64,000 nt of DNA. It comes from an uncultured Saprospiraceae bacterium (GTDB taxonomy: Bacteria > Bacteroidota > Bacteroidia > Chitinophagales > Saprospiraceae). Where the stretch lies: the NCBI GenBank assembly GCA_937961455.1, contig CALGNN010000014.1, positions 46,888-110,887 of the forward strand. Reading direction: 5' to 3'. Within the stretch, counting starts at the first letter, position 1, and each line of letters begins with the position of its first letter. The notes under the pieces were generated by a model. That model searched no databases, had not been told where the DNA came from, and saw only the letters and a program-made list of their open reading frames with translations. Below, piece by piece: positions 19,052 to 29,654 of the stretch. Position numbers and translations under genes: made by a program.

Positions 19052-20263
19052 ATGTTAAGAAACGCCAACCTAATTACATTAGTAATTCTACTCATTTCTA
19101 TTCAATACTTATCCGGACAAGTTACTTACCCAAAATTTGGTAGTGGAATCCAAGTGATGAGTGCAGACTCTAGTTTCAGCCTAAAATTGGGCTTTAGATT
19201 TCAAACCCTTACTACAGCAGATTGGTCATTAGAAGATCTAGTTGAAGGATATGATTCTGATTTTGATGCAAATATTTTGATCAGGAGATCAAGGCTTAAA
19301 TTCAGTGGCTGGGCTGTCAGTCCAAAACTCCAGTATAAGGCCGAATTATCATTATCTAATAGGGATAATGGTGGTGGAGGTAATTCTGCTGAATTTGGGA
19401 ATGCTGCCAACATCATCCTTGATGCCCATTTGACTTATACTTTTTACAAAAAGTTTTATGTACGTCTAGGACAAGGAAAATTAGCAGGAAACAGAGAGCG
19501 GGTGATCTCTTCTGGCAACTTGCAATTCGTAGACCGATCAAGACTTAACTCTCGATTTACCATTGATCGTGATGTCTTTATTCAACTAGGTAATAAACAC
19601 ACCATTGGTGATAATTTTATTTTAAAAGAAAGTGTCTCCTTGGGCCAAGGGGAAGGAAAAAATCAAATCACAGGTTATCACGGAGGATTTAACTATACCT
19701 ATCGCTTAGAATTGTTGCCTATGGGTGAATTTCAAAGCAAAGGTGATTATATCGGATCAGCAATTAAAAGAGAATCATCACCTAAACTAGCCATTGGATT
19801 AACTTATGATAACAATAGAAACGCCATTAGAGAGAGAGGACAAAAAGGTAGTTACATTGAAAATGCTGAAGGAGAATTTGTAGGCAAAGATTTGAATACT
19901 GTATTCGTTGATTTAATGTTCAAGTATCAAGGTCTTTCCATTATGGGAGAATATGCAAATAAAGTTACTGGAGATAACATCCCTTTTGTCTATGATATAG
20001 ATGGTACTGAAATTGGAACCTATTACACAGGCTCATCTTTTAATATTCAGGCTGGATTAATGTTTAAGAATAATGTTGAACTTGCATTGCGATATACAGA
20101 TGTTAAAGCTGACACATCGAATGATGAACAACATTACACAATTGGACTTAATAAATATATAGTTGGCCATAAACTCAAGATTCAAACAGATTTTTCTATC
20201 ATCGATAGAGATGGAAAACAAAATTCTGCTTTGTGGAGAACACAAGTTGACTTTCATTTTTAA
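19052..20263 (+). CDS. Phosphate-selective porin O/P family protein
   Basis: A 403-aa outer-membrane porin of the OprO/OprP type, expected to let phosphate or polyphosphate pass the outer membrane. The signal peptide is about 1-22 (ending SGQ). Diagnostic strands include SFSLKLGFRFQT, an RRSRLKFSGW segment, KFYVRLGQGKL and the SRLNSRFTIDRDVFIQLG stretch that forms the mid-barrel. The C-terminus ends VDFHF, as expected for barrel insertion. The Na/Pi symporter gene starts 22 bp after the stop, which strongly supports phosphate as the solute. Together they form an outer- plus inner-membrane uptake unit. Confidence 0.88.
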   Translation: MLRNANLITLVILLISIQYLSGQVTYPKFGSGIQVMSADSSFSLKLGFRFQTLTTADWSLEDLVEGYDSDFDANILIRRSRLKFSGWAVSPKLQYKAELSLSNRDNGGGGNSAEFGNAANIILDAHLTYTFYKKFYVRLGQGKLAGNRERVISSGNLQFVDRSRLNSRFTIDRDVFIQLGNKHTIGDNFILKESVSLGQGEGKNQITGYHGGFNYTYRLELLPMGEFQSKGDYIGSAIKRESSPKLAIGLTYDNNRNAIRERGQKGSYIENAEGEFVGKDLNTVFVDLMFKYQGLSIMGEYANKVTGDNIPFVYDIDGTEIGTYYTGSSFNIQAGLMFKNNVELALRYTDVKADTSNDEQHYTIGLNKYIVGHKLKIQTDFSIIDRDGKQNSALWRTQVDFHF

Positions 20264-20285
20264 AAAACACCCAAAGGAATAAATT

Positions 20286-22082
20286 ATGACACTTTTTAAA
20301 TCAACCCTATTAACGATTTTTGTTTGTCTCCTATTACCTACTTCAATGTATGCTAGTGGTGATGGAGGAATGAAGTTTGGTTTTTGGGATTTAATAGAGA
20401 TAGCAGGAGCTTTAGCCTTCTTCATTTTCGGTATGAAAATGATGAGTGAAGGAATTCAGAGAGCGGCAGGTTCTCAAATGAGAAACATTCTTCGCTCTAT
20501 GACGAAGAATCGATTTTTAGGCGTATTCACAGGATTTCTAATTACTGCCTTAGTCCAGTCATCCTCTGCAACTACTGTAATGACTGTTTCATTTGTAAAC
20601 GCTGGTCTCATATCTTTAGTAGAGTCTGCTGGTGTGATGATGGGAGCAAATATTGGAACAACTGTCACAGGATGGATCATTGCCATTTTAGGATTTAAGG
20701 TAAAACTAAGTGCCTATTCCATTCCTTTGTTTGCACTCGGTGTACCCATGATGTTTTCAAAAAAAGGAAAAAGAAAATATTGGGGTGAATTCTTAATTGG
20801 CTTTGCCATTTTATTTCTAGGACTTTCGTATTTAAAAAATGCAGTTCCTGACTTAGGAAGTGATGCACTTTCATTCATCGAAAGCTGGTCTCAATATGGA
20901 ATCGCATCAAGAATTTTATTCGTGATGGTTGGAGCCCTAATTACGGTTATTGTACAATCATCAAGCGCCGCCATGGCAATTACGCTAACCCTAGTTTATG
21001 CGGGTTGGCTTCCATTAGATGTGGCTGCAGCTATGGTGCTTGGAGAAAATATTGGAACCACCATTACAGCGGAACTTGCATCTATGATTGGTAATGTGAA
21101 CGCAAAAAGATCTGCAAGAATACACTCCCTATTTAATATCATTGGAGTATTCTGGATGGTTCTACTTCTGCCATATGTGGTAGACTGGCTTACCGTATTT
21201 GTGGAAAATTTCACAGGATTATTTGAAAGTAATGCAAAACTAAAAGTGGAAGATCTTAACGCACAAGATAGATTAAACACTTATACACTTGCAGCATTTC
21301 ACACCACATTCAATATTCTAAATGTTGCACTGTTAATTGGTTTTGTTCCTTGGTTGATTAAAGGAGCCATAAGAACTGTTCCAGACAAAGCAGGTGACTC
21401 AGATCTAGAATCATTGAAGTTCATTAATGCAGCAACAAGAACTCCAGAATTAGCCACTGTTGAAATTCAAAAAGAGATTGCACGCTATGGAGAAATCACT
21501 ACAAGAATGCTAGGCTTCAGTCAAGACTTGCTAAACTCCTCTGATGAGAAAGAAAAAATGAGATTGATTTCTCAATTAAAAAAGTATGAGGACATCACAG
21601 ATAGATTCGAAAAAGAGATTACTGAATATATAACTAATCTATCCGACAAGGAGATGACACATAAAACGAGCATTCGTTTAAGAAGCTTCTTCAATATTTG
21701 CAATGATATGGAAAGAATAGGTGATATTTTTTATCAGTTTGCAAAAACCATGGAAAGTAAGATGAATAGAAACATCTACTTCTTACCAGAGCAAAGAGAT
21801 CAATTAAATGAATTATTTGCTATAGTAGGCAGAGCTTTTGATGAGATGAATTACAATCTTAATCTTGACAGTTATGATCAAGTTTCATTAAGCAAATGCT
21901 ATGATTTAGAAGAAGAAACTAACGTTCAAAGAAATGCTATGCGAAAGTACAATCAAGGGAACCTGAGCAATGCAGAATATGATTCAAATGCAGCAATGAT
22001 ATTTACCAATTTATTCTCTTCCTTAGAAAGAATCGGTGATCATGTTGTAAACATTAATGAATCTGCAGCTGGAGAAATATAG
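20286..22082 (+). CDS. Na+/phosphate symporter with C-terminal PhoU-like domain
   Basis: A 598-aa inner-membrane transporter of the NptA/PNaS (SLC34-like) family. It contains the two inverted QSSS signatures of the family, VQSSSATT (first half) and VQSSSAAM (second half), within about nine membrane helices up to residue 365. The C-terminal part (about 380-590) is helical with DMERIGDIF and SLERIGDHVVNINE, the two PhoU-type metal-binding helices that sense phosphate or regulate transport. It is in an operon with the porin gene upstream. A strong terminator follows at 22114-22155. Family and direction (sodium-coupled phosphate import) are well supported. Confidence 0.92.
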   Translation: MTLFKSTLLTIFVCLLLPTSMYASGDGGMKFGFWDLIEIAGALAFFIFGMKMMSEGIQRAAGSQMRNILRSMTKNRFLGVFTGFLITALVQSSSATTVMTVSFVNAGLISLVESAGVMMGANIGTTVTGWIIAILGFKVKLSAYSIPLFALGVPMMFSKKGKRKYWGEFLIGFAILFLGLSYLKNAVPDLGSDALSFIESWSQYGIASRILFVMVGALITVIVQSSSAAMAITLTLVYAGWLPLDVAAAMVLGENIGTTITAELASMIGNVNAKRSARIHSLFNIIGVFWMVLLLPYVVDWLTVFVENFTGLFESNAKLKVEDLNAQDRLNTYTLAAFHTTFNILNVALLIGFVPWLIKGAIRTVPDKAGDSDLESLKFINAATRTPELATVEIQKEIARYGEITTRMLGFSQDLLNSSDEKEKMRLISQLKKYEDITDRFEKEITEYITNLSDKEMTHKTSIRLRSFFNICNDMERIGDIFYQFAKTMESKMNRNIYFLPEQRDQLNELFAIVGRAFDEMNYNLNLDSYDQVSLSKCYDLEEETNVQRNAMRKYNQGNLSNAEYDSNAAMIFTNLFSSLERIGDHVVNINESAAGEI

Positions 22083-22113
22083 CCTAGCATGCAAATTATA
22101 AATTAGAAAACAA

Positions 22114-22155
22114 AGAACTGTCTTCTGGATCTAATCCATGAGGACAGTTTTTATT
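22114..22155 (+). terminator. Hairpin terminator after the phosphate operon, overlapping the leader of the chromate transporter gene
   Basis: AACTGTC (22116-22122) pairs with GACAGTT (22143-22149), and an inner stem TGGAT/ATCCA extends it; T-rich sequence follows. It ends only about 12 bp before ATG 22168. The upstream in-frame ATG at 22138 lies inside the hairpin, which argues against that start. Confidence 0.8.
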
Positions 22156-22167
22156 TTAGCATTAAGC

Positions 22168-23277
22168 ATGAGTAAAATAACAGAAGTATTTAAGTACTTT
22201 TCGAAATTAGGCTTTGTTGCTTTTGGAGGTCCCGCAGCCCATGTAGCTATGATGGAGGAAGATCTCGTTGCAAAAAAGCAATGGATGTCTGAGCAAGAAT
22301 TCTTAGATTATATGGGCGCAACAAATCTTATCCCAGGCCCAAACTCCACAGAAATGACCATGCACTGCGGTTACCATCGAGCTGGTGTAAAAGGACTCTT
22401 TGTAGCGGGAATGTCATTCATCATACCTGCAGTTCTTTTAACACTTTTGGTGGCAGTTTTCTTTGAAAAATATAGCGCTATTTCTTGGGTAGTACCCATA
22501 GTTAATGGCATCAAAGCCGCCGTCCTATCTTTCATTGCTGCAGCTATTTTCAAACTTGGTAAAAAAGCCGTTAAATCCACGACACTTTTAATCCTTGGCT
22601 TGGCAGTCATGGCATTCAGTTTTTTTGGCATCAATGAAATCATTTGCATTCTTGCTGCTGGTGTACTTTACACCATTGTCCATCAGATCATCAAAACAAG
22701 AAGTCTAAACTCAGCAATATTCCTGCCTTTGTTTTTCATGGTAAAAATTCCATACAGTCATCTAGCCTTGTTCCTTATATTTTTAAAAGTTGGATTGGTT
22801 CTTTTTGGGAGTGGTTATGTATTATTCGCCTACCTAGATGGAGAGCTAATAGAAGGAGCTGGATGGCTGACACATCCCGACTTAGTTGAAGCTATTGCGA
22901 TTGGACAAGTCACTCCTGGCCCTGTCTTATCTACAGCTACTTTTATTGGATATAAAGTTGGAGGTTTCACAGGAGCACTCTTAGCTACCTTAGGCATTTT
23001 CCTCCCCTCCTTTTTCTATGTTTGGGGCCTTAATAAGTTCATTACAAAAATGCAACAATCACAGATTTTGAGAAAGTTTTTAGAAGCTGTAAATGTTGCA
23101 GCAGTTGCAGTTATGTTGGTCGTAACACTTAAGATGGGAGAAAGCATTTTAATTGATTGGAAGACCATTGCTATATGTGCACTCAGTTTCTTTGTCTATT
23201 TCTATTTCAAAGGAATTAATACATTGTGGATCATTTTGGGAGGTGCTTGCTTAGGCTTTATTTTATCCTATGTTTAG
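22168..23277 (+). CDS. chrA: Chromate transporter, long two-domain ChrA type
   Basis: A 369-aa inner-membrane protein of the CHR family, which exports chromate by proton exchange in characterised cases. I choose ATG 22168 because family members begin with a short helix before the FGGPAAH motif, and the upstream ATG 22138 is inside a terminator hairpin. Both homologous halves are present. The first has LGFVAFGGPAAHVAMMEED and LIPGPNSTEMTMHCGYHRAG. The second has LVLFGSGYVL and IAIGQVTPGPVLSTATFIGY. Physiological substrates other than chromate are possible for such proteins. No chromate regulator (ChrB) is nearby. Confidence 0.88.
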   Translation: MSKITEVFKYFSKLGFVAFGGPAAHVAMMEEDLVAKKQWMSEQEFLDYMGATNLIPGPNSTEMTMHCGYHRAGVKGLFVAGMSFIIPAVLLTLLVAVFFEKYSAISWVVPIVNGIKAAVLSFIAAAIFKLGKKAVKSTTLLILGLAVMAFSFFGINEIICILAAGVLYTIVHQIIKTRSLNSAIFLPLFFMVKIPYSHLALFLIFLKVGLVLFGSGYVLFAYLDGELIEGAGWLTHPDLVEAIAIGQVTPGPVLSTATFIGYKVGGFTGALLATLGIFLPSFFYVWGLNKFITKMQQSQILRKFLEAVNVAAVAVMLVVTLKMGESILIDWKTIAICALSFFVYFYFKGINTLWIILGGACLGFILSYV

Positions 23278-23363
23278 CGTCTCTTTGCAAGAGTTATAAA
23301 TTTTCTCCTATAGGGATAGCAATTTCTTATATTTGATTGGTACAGCTACCTTCAACCCAATAA

Positions 23364-24578
23364 GTGTCTTTTAAGAGAAATACTCAATTCGTTCAATTTT
23401 GCCTTTATGGCTTTCTTAAAAATCTCAGATTCTATGATGCTTTTTTGCTATTGTATTTTCTTGAGAATAATTTAAGTTTCACACAAATTGGTGTGCTATA
23501 CGCAGCAAAAGAGATTACAACAAATCTTCTTGAAATACCCAGTGGATTAATTTCGGATTCATTAGGTAGAAAAAGCTCATTAATCGCAGCGCTCTTCTTA
23601 TACATTTTAGCTTATCTCAGTTTTTACCTATCTGAAAATTTCTTAATCCTACTAATAGCCATGTGCATTCTAGGTATAGGTGATGCCTTTCGATCTGGGA
23701 CACACAAGGGAATGATTATGGACTATTTAAAAATCATGTCTTGGGAACATCTCAAAATAGATTACTATGGACACACCCGATCTTGGTCTCAATTAGGCTC
23801 TGCTTTATCAGCTCTTATTGGAGGTGTATTGATCTTTTTTATGGGCACCTATAAAAATATATTCCTTTTTGCGCTCATTCCGTATACTCTCAATATTATC
23901 AATATCTATAACTACCCTAATGAATTAAATTTTTCCGAAAAAGATAAAAGTAAGACTCCATCATTCATTAGCTTATCTAAGCAACTGTTGAGAAGTTTCA
24001 AAAATCGAGAGGTAATCTATATTGTAAATTCTGCTTCACTCCATACTGCATTCTTAAAAACGATAAAAGACTATTTACAGCTGATCATCGTGAGCTTGGC
24101 TGCAACACTTCCCTATCTAGTTTCCATTGAAAGTGATCAAAAAAGTGGATTAGTAGTTGGAATTTCATTTTTTTTCATTTACATCCTTAGTTCAATCGCT
24201 TCTAAAAATGCAAGCACCGCAGTAGCACTAGGTATAAAAAACATCGATCGTAAAACTTTATTTTTAGGTCTAATACTGGGTGCATTTTCTGGTCTACTTT
24301 ATATAAACGGCTTCATTTTTCTTTCAGCAATTTGTTTCATTTTCATTTACATTATTGAGTCTACAAGAAAGCCCATTCTCACATCATACTTAGCAAACAC
24401 AGTACCTGGAGAAATTCTGAGCTCGGCTTTTTCTATCCAATCATTTTATACCACAATTGTAACTGCAATCCTTTCTGTCGTTATTGGTCTTCTTGCTGAT
24501 GGGTTTGGAGTTGGCCTTGGCTTGATGGTAATTTCTTTGCTACTAGCCATTTTATTTCTTTCATTTAGAAAACCTTAA
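23364..24578 (+). CDS. Major facilitator superfamily transporter
   Basis: A 404-aa inner-membrane protein with about 12 membrane helices. It reads from GTG at 23364; no ATG precedes the first helix. The loop between helices 2 and 3 carries the MFS signature in the form SGLISDSLGRKSSL, and the N-terminal LEIPSG segment is typical of a drug- or metabolite-efflux subgroup found in Bacteroidota. An aromatic/charged loop (about 120-140, with HTRSWSQLGSAL) follows helix 4. The gene stands alone between chrA and the BNR-repeat protein. The substrate cannot be inferred from sequence or context. Confidence 0.8.
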   Translation: MSFKRNTQFVQFCLYGFLKNLRFYDAFLLLYFLENNLSFTQIGVLYAAKEITTNLLEIPSGLISDSLGRKSSLIAALFLYILAYLSFYLSENFLILLIAMCILGIGDAFRSGTHKGMIMDYLKIMSWEHLKIDYYGHTRSWSQLGSALSALIGGVLIFFMGTYKNIFLFALIPYTLNIINIYNYPNELNFSEKDKSKTPSFISLSKQLLRSFKNREVIYIVNSASLHTAFLKTIKDYLQLIIVSLAATLPYLVSIESDQKSGLVVGISFFFIYILSSIASKNASTAVALGIKNIDRKTLFLGLILGAFSGLLYINGFIFLSAICFIFIYIIESTRKPILTSYLANTVPGEILSSAFSIQSFYTTIVTAILSVVIGLLADGFGVGLGLMVISLLLAILFLSFRKP

Positions 24579-24646
24579 TACTTAGTATTCAGAAATAAGG
24601 TCAATCTCTCTTTTATTCTTTAAATTATAGATCATTTGAAAATTGA

Positions 24647-27600
24647 ATGAAAATGAAAAAGTATATCATACTATTAGTTGCACTTCTAATTTGTTCAGCT
24701 CAAGCGCAAGCACAATGGAGATCAAAAAAGAATAAAAAGCAAGTTGTAGAAACTCCAAACTTTGATGCTAAAAAATTTGAAGCACTTAAATGGAGAAATA
24801 TAGGTCCATTTAGAGGAGGTAGATCTGTTGCTGCTTGCGGTGTGATCGGCGATCCAATGACTTACTATATGGGAAGCACAGGTGGAGGCGTTTGGAAAAC
24901 AGAGGATGCAGGAATTACTTGGAATAACATTTCAGATGGCTTTTTAAAAACTGGTTCAGTAGGCGCTATAGAAGTAGCCCCGAGCGATCCAAATGTCATT
25001 TATCTAGGTATGGGAGAACATGCTGTTAGAGGAGTTATGACTTCACATGGTGATGGGATGTACAAAAGCACAGATGCTGGAAAAACCTGGTCGCATATGG
25101 GTCTTTCAGCATCACATCATATCGCTGAAATTCAAATACACCCTCAAAACCATGATATTTTATGGGTGGCCGTGCAAGGTCAACTCTATGGCAAAAGTAG
25201 GGAGCGCGGAGTTTACAAAAGTATAGATGGTGGCGCTAGTTGGCAACAAGTGTTGTATGTAAATGATAATACCGGTGCAGCTGATTTAAGCTTGGACCCT
25301 TCAAATCCAAGAATCCTTTATGCAGGAATGTGGGATCATCAAAGAACTCCATGGCAAATAAGAAGTGGAGGTGAAGGTTCTGGTATTTGGAAATCTGTTG
25401 ATGGTGGGAAAGAATGGAAAAAATTAGAAGAAGGACTGCCAAAGAAAATGGGCAAAGTCTCAGTAGACGTTTCACCTGCAAATCCTCAAAGAGTTTATGC
25501 AAATATAGAAGCAGAAAAAGGTGGCGTGTTTCGCTCTGATGATGGTGGCAAAACTTGGTCTCAAACTTCATCAGACAGAGTTACCGTTGCAAGAGCATGG
25601 TACTACATTGAAATTTTTGCAGACCCAATAGACGAAAACAAAGTTTATGTTTTAAATGCCCCTATGCTCAAATCGATTGATGGAGGTAAATCTTTTTCAA
25701 GGATTGCTAATCCTCATGGAGACCAACATCATATGTGGATCAATCCCAACAATGGCAAAAACATCATCCTCGCAAATGATGGAGGAGCTTGCATAAGTTT
25801 CAATGGTGGCAAATCTTGGTCTTCAGAAAACAACCAACCGACTGCTCAATTTTACAGAGTTATCGCTGATAATCGCTTTCCCTATTATCTATATGCTGGG
25901 CAACAAGATAACTCCACAATAGCTATCGCTAGTCAAACCGCAAGTGGTGGAATTGGCATTCGCGATTGGTATCCAGTTGCTGGAGGAGAAAGTGCTTTTA
26001 TTGCTTTTAATAATCCTTCTGATCCGACAAAGGTCTTTGGTACAACCATACAAGGGTTCATAGATGTCTGGGATTCACAAGTCAAAATGCGCAAGGATAT
26101 ACAACCCTACCCGCAAGCTAAACTTGGGACAAATCCTGAAGATCAAAAATATCGTTTCAATTGGAATCCTCCGATAATTGGGAATCAGCTTAAACCTGGC
26201 ATTTTATACTTCGGAGGCAATGTATTATTTCGATCAGATGACAATGGACTCACATGGGATGAGATCAGTGAGGACCTTACACGAAATGACAAAACAAAAC
26301 ATGGTGATGGAGGTTATCCATTCACTAATGAAGGAGCAGGTGGAGAAGTCTATAATAGCATCAGTTACATTTCATCTTCTCCTCACGATGCAGACGAAAT
26401 TTGGGTTGGTTCTGATTGCGGTTTGGTTCATATTACCAAAGATGAAGGCAAGACATGGAAGAATATCACTCCTACTGGACTATCTGAATCTCTAATCAAT
26501 GCCATTGAAATTTCTCCAACAGATCCCGGCACAGCTTATATTGCTGTAACAAAGTACAAGTTTAACGATGACTCTCCGATCATCTATAAGACAAGTGACT
26601 ATGGAACAAGTTGGGTTAAAATTGTCAGAGGAATCCCAAACAATGTTTTTGTGAGAGTCGTTAGGGAAGATCCTGTAGCAACCAATATTTTATATGCAGG
26701 AACTGAAAGAGGACTGTATATCAGTTTCAACAAAGGCGATCAATGGCATGCATTCCAATCTAACCTTCCTGTTTGCCCTATCACAGACTTACTGATAAAA
26801 GAAAATGACTTGGTCGCAGCAACCTCAGGAAGAGCTCTATGGATCCTAGATGATTTGAGTGCTTTACAACAAAGCAATGGCAAAATGGATGATCAAAAGA
26901 TTACAGCCATTCAACCTGCTAAGACCGTGAAGTATACTTTTGGCTCAAGCAGGCAGAGAACCAATCTAGGTACCAATCCGCTTTCAGGGGTGAGCTTTGA
27001 TTATTATTTACCTAAAAATTGGACAGATAGTACTGACTTAACATTGGAAATATTAGATCAAAATGGAATGGTAATTCGAACGATGACAAATAAAAAAGAC
27101 AAGCAATTTAAGTCGTGGGAAGGAGGACCGCCGCCGCCCCAAGTGATCCCATCTAAAGCGGGACTGAATAGAACCCATTGGGACATGCGAAGAGAGACAC
27201 TTCCATCGGTGGAGGGTGTCTTTGTAAGAGGAGATCATAGAGGCCACACAGTAGCTCCTGGAATCTATACCTTGCGCTTGAAGTCAGGCGATCAAATAAG
27301 TGAAACGAGCTGTGAACTTGTCGCGGACCCAAGACTTGATTTTAGCAAAACTGATTATGATAAACAGCAGGCCATGCTTATGCAAATTGAAACTGCTGTG
27401 AAAGACATTCATGAATCTGTGAATAGACTGAGAAATGTAAAAGATCAGTTAGGTGCTCGCTTGAGTCTTTTAAACAAAATGAATGATGTACAAGAATTGT
27501 TAGATAAGGGTGAAGAGGTCGAAGCGTCTATTAAAGCCTGGGAAGAACAATTAATTCAACCCAATTCAAGAACCTTTCAAGATGTCATCAATTTTAAAAA

Positions 27601-27832
27601 TCAATTAAACACAGAACTATTGGTGATCAAAGACGTACTTGATGGTTATGATCCTAGACCCACGAGTGGAGCAGAAATTCGACTTAGTGAAACCATTGAA
27701 TCCTGGGATGAATTAAAAAATGAAATGGAAAGAATTATACGTGAAGATGTGGGAGGATTTAATGATTTATATGAAACTAAAAAATTACCTGCGTTGATTT
27801 TACCTAAGAAACTTAAAAGCACAAAACCCTAA
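24647..27832 (+). CDS. Secreted BNR/sortilin-like beta-propeller protein (VPS10-like)
   Basis: A 1061-aa exported protein with a signal peptide (about 1-24, ending AQAQ). Residues about 45-740 contain many Asp-box repeats of the S-D-G-TW type ([48 protein letters not shown]), which form beta-propellers as in sialidases and VPS10/sortilin proteins. The C-terminal 300 residues include an immunoglobulin-like segment ([41 protein letters not shown]) and then helices. This architecture matches the roughly 1000-aa glycosyl-hydrolase-annotated family common in Bacteroidota, whose enzyme activity is unproven. No T9SS domain is seen. A bidirectional terminator follows. Confidence 0.85.
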   Translation: MKMKKYIILLVALLICSAQAQAQWRSKKNKKQVVETPNFDAKKFEALKWRNIGPFRGGRSVAACGVIGDPMTYYMGSTGGGVWKTEDAGITWNNISDGFLKTGSVGAIEVAPSDPNVIYLGMGEHAVRGVMTSHGDGMYKSTDAGKTWSHMGLSASHHIAEIQIHPQNHDILWVAVQGQLYGKSRERGVYKSIDGGASWQQVLYVNDNTGAADLSLDPSNPRILYAGMWDHQRTPWQIRSGGEGSGIWKSVDGGKEWKKLEEGLPKKMGKVSVDVSPANPQRVYANIEAEKGGVFRSDDGGKTWSQTSSDRVTVARAWYYIEIFADPIDENKVYVLNAPMLKSIDGGKSFSRIANPHGDQHHMWINPNNGKNIILANDGGACISFNGGKSWSSENNQPTAQFYRVIADNRFPYYLYAGQQDNSTIAIASQTASGGIGIRDWYPVAGGESAFIAFNNPSDPTKVFGTTIQGFIDVWDSQVKMRKDIQPYPQAKLGTNPEDQKYRFNWNPPIIGNQLKPGILYFGGNVLFRSDDNGLTWDEISEDLTRNDKTKHGDGGYPFTNEGAGGEVYNSISYISSSPHDADEIWVGSDCGLVHITKDEGKTWKNITPTGLSESLINAIEISPTDPGTAYIAVTKYKFNDDSPIIYKTSDYGTSWVKIVRGIPNNVFVRVVREDPVATNILYAGTERGLYISFNKGDQWHAFQSNLPVCPITDLLIKENDLVAATSGRALWILDDLSALQQSNGKMDDQKITAIQPAKTVKYTFGSSRQRTNLGTNPLSGVSFDYYLPKNWTDSTDLTLEILDQNGMVIRTMTNKKDKQFKSWEGGPPPPQVIPSKAGLNRTHWDMRRETLPSVEGVFVRGDHRGHTVAPGIYTLRLKSGDQISETSCELVADPRLDFSKTDYDKQQAMLMQIETAVKDIHESVNRLRNVKDQLGARLSLLNKMNDVQELLDKGEEVEASIKAWEEQLIQPNSRTFQDVINFKNQLNTELLVIKDVLDGYDPRPTSGAEIRLSETIESWDELKNEMERIIREDVGGFNDLYETKKLPALILPKKLKSTKP

Positions 27833-27873
27833 TTTATAGGAATTGGGCTGGAAGAAATTAGAAGAAATCATTT

Positions 27874-27917
27874 AAAACTCATAGAGGCCAAATCACTTAT
27901 CCTCTATGAGTATTTTT
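27874..27917. terminator. Bidirectional terminator between the BNR protein and the alginate-catabolism operon
   Basis: The stem ACTCATAGAGG (27877-27887) pairs with CCTCTATGAGT (27901-27911), with T-runs on both sides. It lies between convergent genes and ends the catabolic operon on the minus strand. Confidence 0.88.
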
Positions 27918-28581
27918 ATTTAAGCTTTTGAATTAAGGCCAAAGTATCTTTAACCTTAGATTCGAGTTGATCATAAGCTTGATCGGCAATGACTTGCTTG
28001 CTCACCAATTTTGATCCCATACCCACACAGGTCACTCCTGCATCGAACCATGATTTTAAATTATCCTCATCTGGGCTCACACCTCCAGTAGGCATTATCT
28101 TCGTCCAAGGTTGAGGACCTTTTACTCCTTTCACAAAACCTGGCCCTATTGATCCTCCAGGGAATAACTTCACAATATCACAACCCATTTCCTCAGCTTT
28201 ACAAATCTCCGTGAGTGTGGCGCAGCCTGGAGACCATAATACCTTTCGACGGTTGCATACGATTGCAATGTCTTCTCTAAACACAGGAGTTACTACAAAA
28301 TTTGCACCTAGCTGCATATACAAAGACGCACTTCCCGCATCCGTCACTGAGCCAACACCCAGGATCATTTCTGGGAGTTCTTCAGCAGCATATTTTACAA
28401 GTTCTGCAAATACTTCATGAGCAAATTCTCCTCTATTGGTAAATTCCAAAAGTCTGCCTCCACCTTTATAAATAGCTGATAGAATAGATTTTGAAATGCT
28501 TACATCGTGATGGTAAAACAGAGGAACCATCCCCTGTTCTTCCATCATATTACTGACTTCTTTTCTTGTAAATTTTGCCAT
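27916..28581 (-). CDS. eda: KDPG/KHG aldolase
   Basis: This class I aldolase cleaves 2-keto-3-deoxy-6-phosphogluconate to pyruvate and glyceraldehyde-3-phosphate, the last step of the alginate monomer route. In the 221-aa product the catalytic Glu is at about residue 46 (LLEFTNRG) and the Schiff-base Lys at about 138 (CDIVKLFPGG). The phosphate-binding glycine segments VGSVTDA and MPTGGV are in the expected places. It is the last gene of the operon, 6 bp after KDG kinase. Length and motifs are normal for the family. The pairing with a KDG kinase and an SDR reductase points to uronate catabolism rather than a gluconate Entner-Doudoroff role. Confidence 0.93.
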   Translation of the reverse strand: MAKFTRKEVSNMMEEQGMVPLFYHHDVSISKSILSAIYKGGGRLLEFTNRGEFAHEVFAELVKYAAEELPEMILGVGSVTDAGSASLYMQLGANFVVTPVFREDIAIVCNRRKVLWSPGCATLTEICKAEEMGCDIVKLFPGGSIGPGFVKGVKGPQPWTKIMPTGGVSPDEDNLKSWFDAGVTCVGMGSKLVSKQVIADQAYDQLESKVKDTLALIQKLK

Positions 28582-28587
28582 ATATTT

Positions 28588-29625
28588 TTATCTACTTACT
28601 CTACCACTCGCATCACCAGACATTAACTTCTCCACTTCATCAATGCTCACTAAATTGGCATCTCCTTTTATGGTATGTTTTAAACACGAAGCTGCTACTG
28701 CAAAATTGAGTGCTTTTTGAGAGTCATTATCATAATGAATCAAGCCAAAAATTAAACCTGCCATAAAACTGTCTCCGCCTCCTACTCTATCCACAATATG
28801 CGTAATATCATAAGTAGGTGCTTCAAACAAAGTTTCTCCATCATAGAGCACGCCAGACCAAGTATTATGTGAGGCAGATATGGAGCCTCGCAAGGTAGTA
28901 ATGACTTTCTTTGCTCTTGGAAACATTTCTTGTAATTGCTTCAAAACAGAGAGGTATGACTTACCATCAACTGAAGAGCCATGTGTTACATCAACACCTT
29001 CTGGATGCAATCCAAAATGTTTTTCAGCATCCTCTTCATTGCCCAAAATAATATCACATCCAGCTACTAATTCAGGCATTACTTCACCTGGTTCTTTTCC
29101 ATACTTCCAGAGCTTTTTACGATAATTCAGGTCAGTTGATACCGTGACTCCCATTTCATTGGCAGTTTGTATTGCTTCAAGACAAGCATCGGCAGCTCCT
29201 TGTGAAATAGCTGGTGTGATACCTGTCCAATGAAACCAATCAACGTCTTGAAAAACAGATTTCCAATCTACCATGCCTTTCGTTATGCTAGACATTGCGG
29301 AGTGTGCTCTGTCATAGACTACCTTACTCCCACGGCTTACTGCACCAGTTTCCAAAAAATAAATTCCTAAGCGTTCTCCGCCTCTAAGAATATTTGAGGT
29401 TCCTACACCCCTTTTCCTTAGTTCCATTAAAGCACAATCTCCTAAATCATTATTAGGAAGTCGGGTCACAAAATCACATTGTAATCCATAGTTTGCTAAA
29501 GATACTGCTACATTGCTTTCTCCTCCTCCATAAACGACATCAAAGCTATTTGCCTGAGAAAAGCGCTTAAATCCTGGAGGACTAAGACGAAGCATAATCT
29601 CACCAAAGGTTACGATCTTTTTCAT
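28588..29625 (-). CDS. kdgK: 2-keto-3-deoxygluconate kinase (PfkB family)
   Basis: It phosphorylates KDG to KDPG with ATP in the cytoplasm. The 345-aa protein has the PfkB family layout: a GEIMLRLSPPG start, the YGGGESNVAVSLA substrate loop (about 32-44) and the C-terminal DRVGGGDSF signature, which supplies the catalytic Asp and the anion hole. Spacing to eda is 6 bp and to the SDR gene 29 bp, so all three are one operon. The substrate is inferred from the neighbours: a reductase producing KDG and an aldolase using KDPG. Confidence 0.92.
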   Translation of the reverse strand: MKKIVTFGEIMLRLSPPGFKRFSQANSFDVVYGGGESNVAVSLANYGLQCDFVTRLPNNDLGDCALMELRKRGVGTSNILRGGERLGIYFLETGAVSRGSKVVYDRAHSAMSSITKGMVDWKSVFQDVDWFHWTGITPAISQGAADACLEAIQTANEMGVTVSTDLNYRKKLWKYGKEPGEVMPELVAGCDIILGNEEDAEKHFGLHPEGVDVTHGSSVDGKSYLSVLKQLQEMFPRAKKVITTLRGSISASHNTWSGVLYDGETLFEAPTYDITHIVDRVGGGDSFMAGLIFGLIHYDNDSQKALNFAVAASCLKHTIKGDANLVSIDEVEKLMSGDASGRVSR

Positions 29626-29654
29626 TTTTCTTTAATCCCTGTTATGATGAAAAC

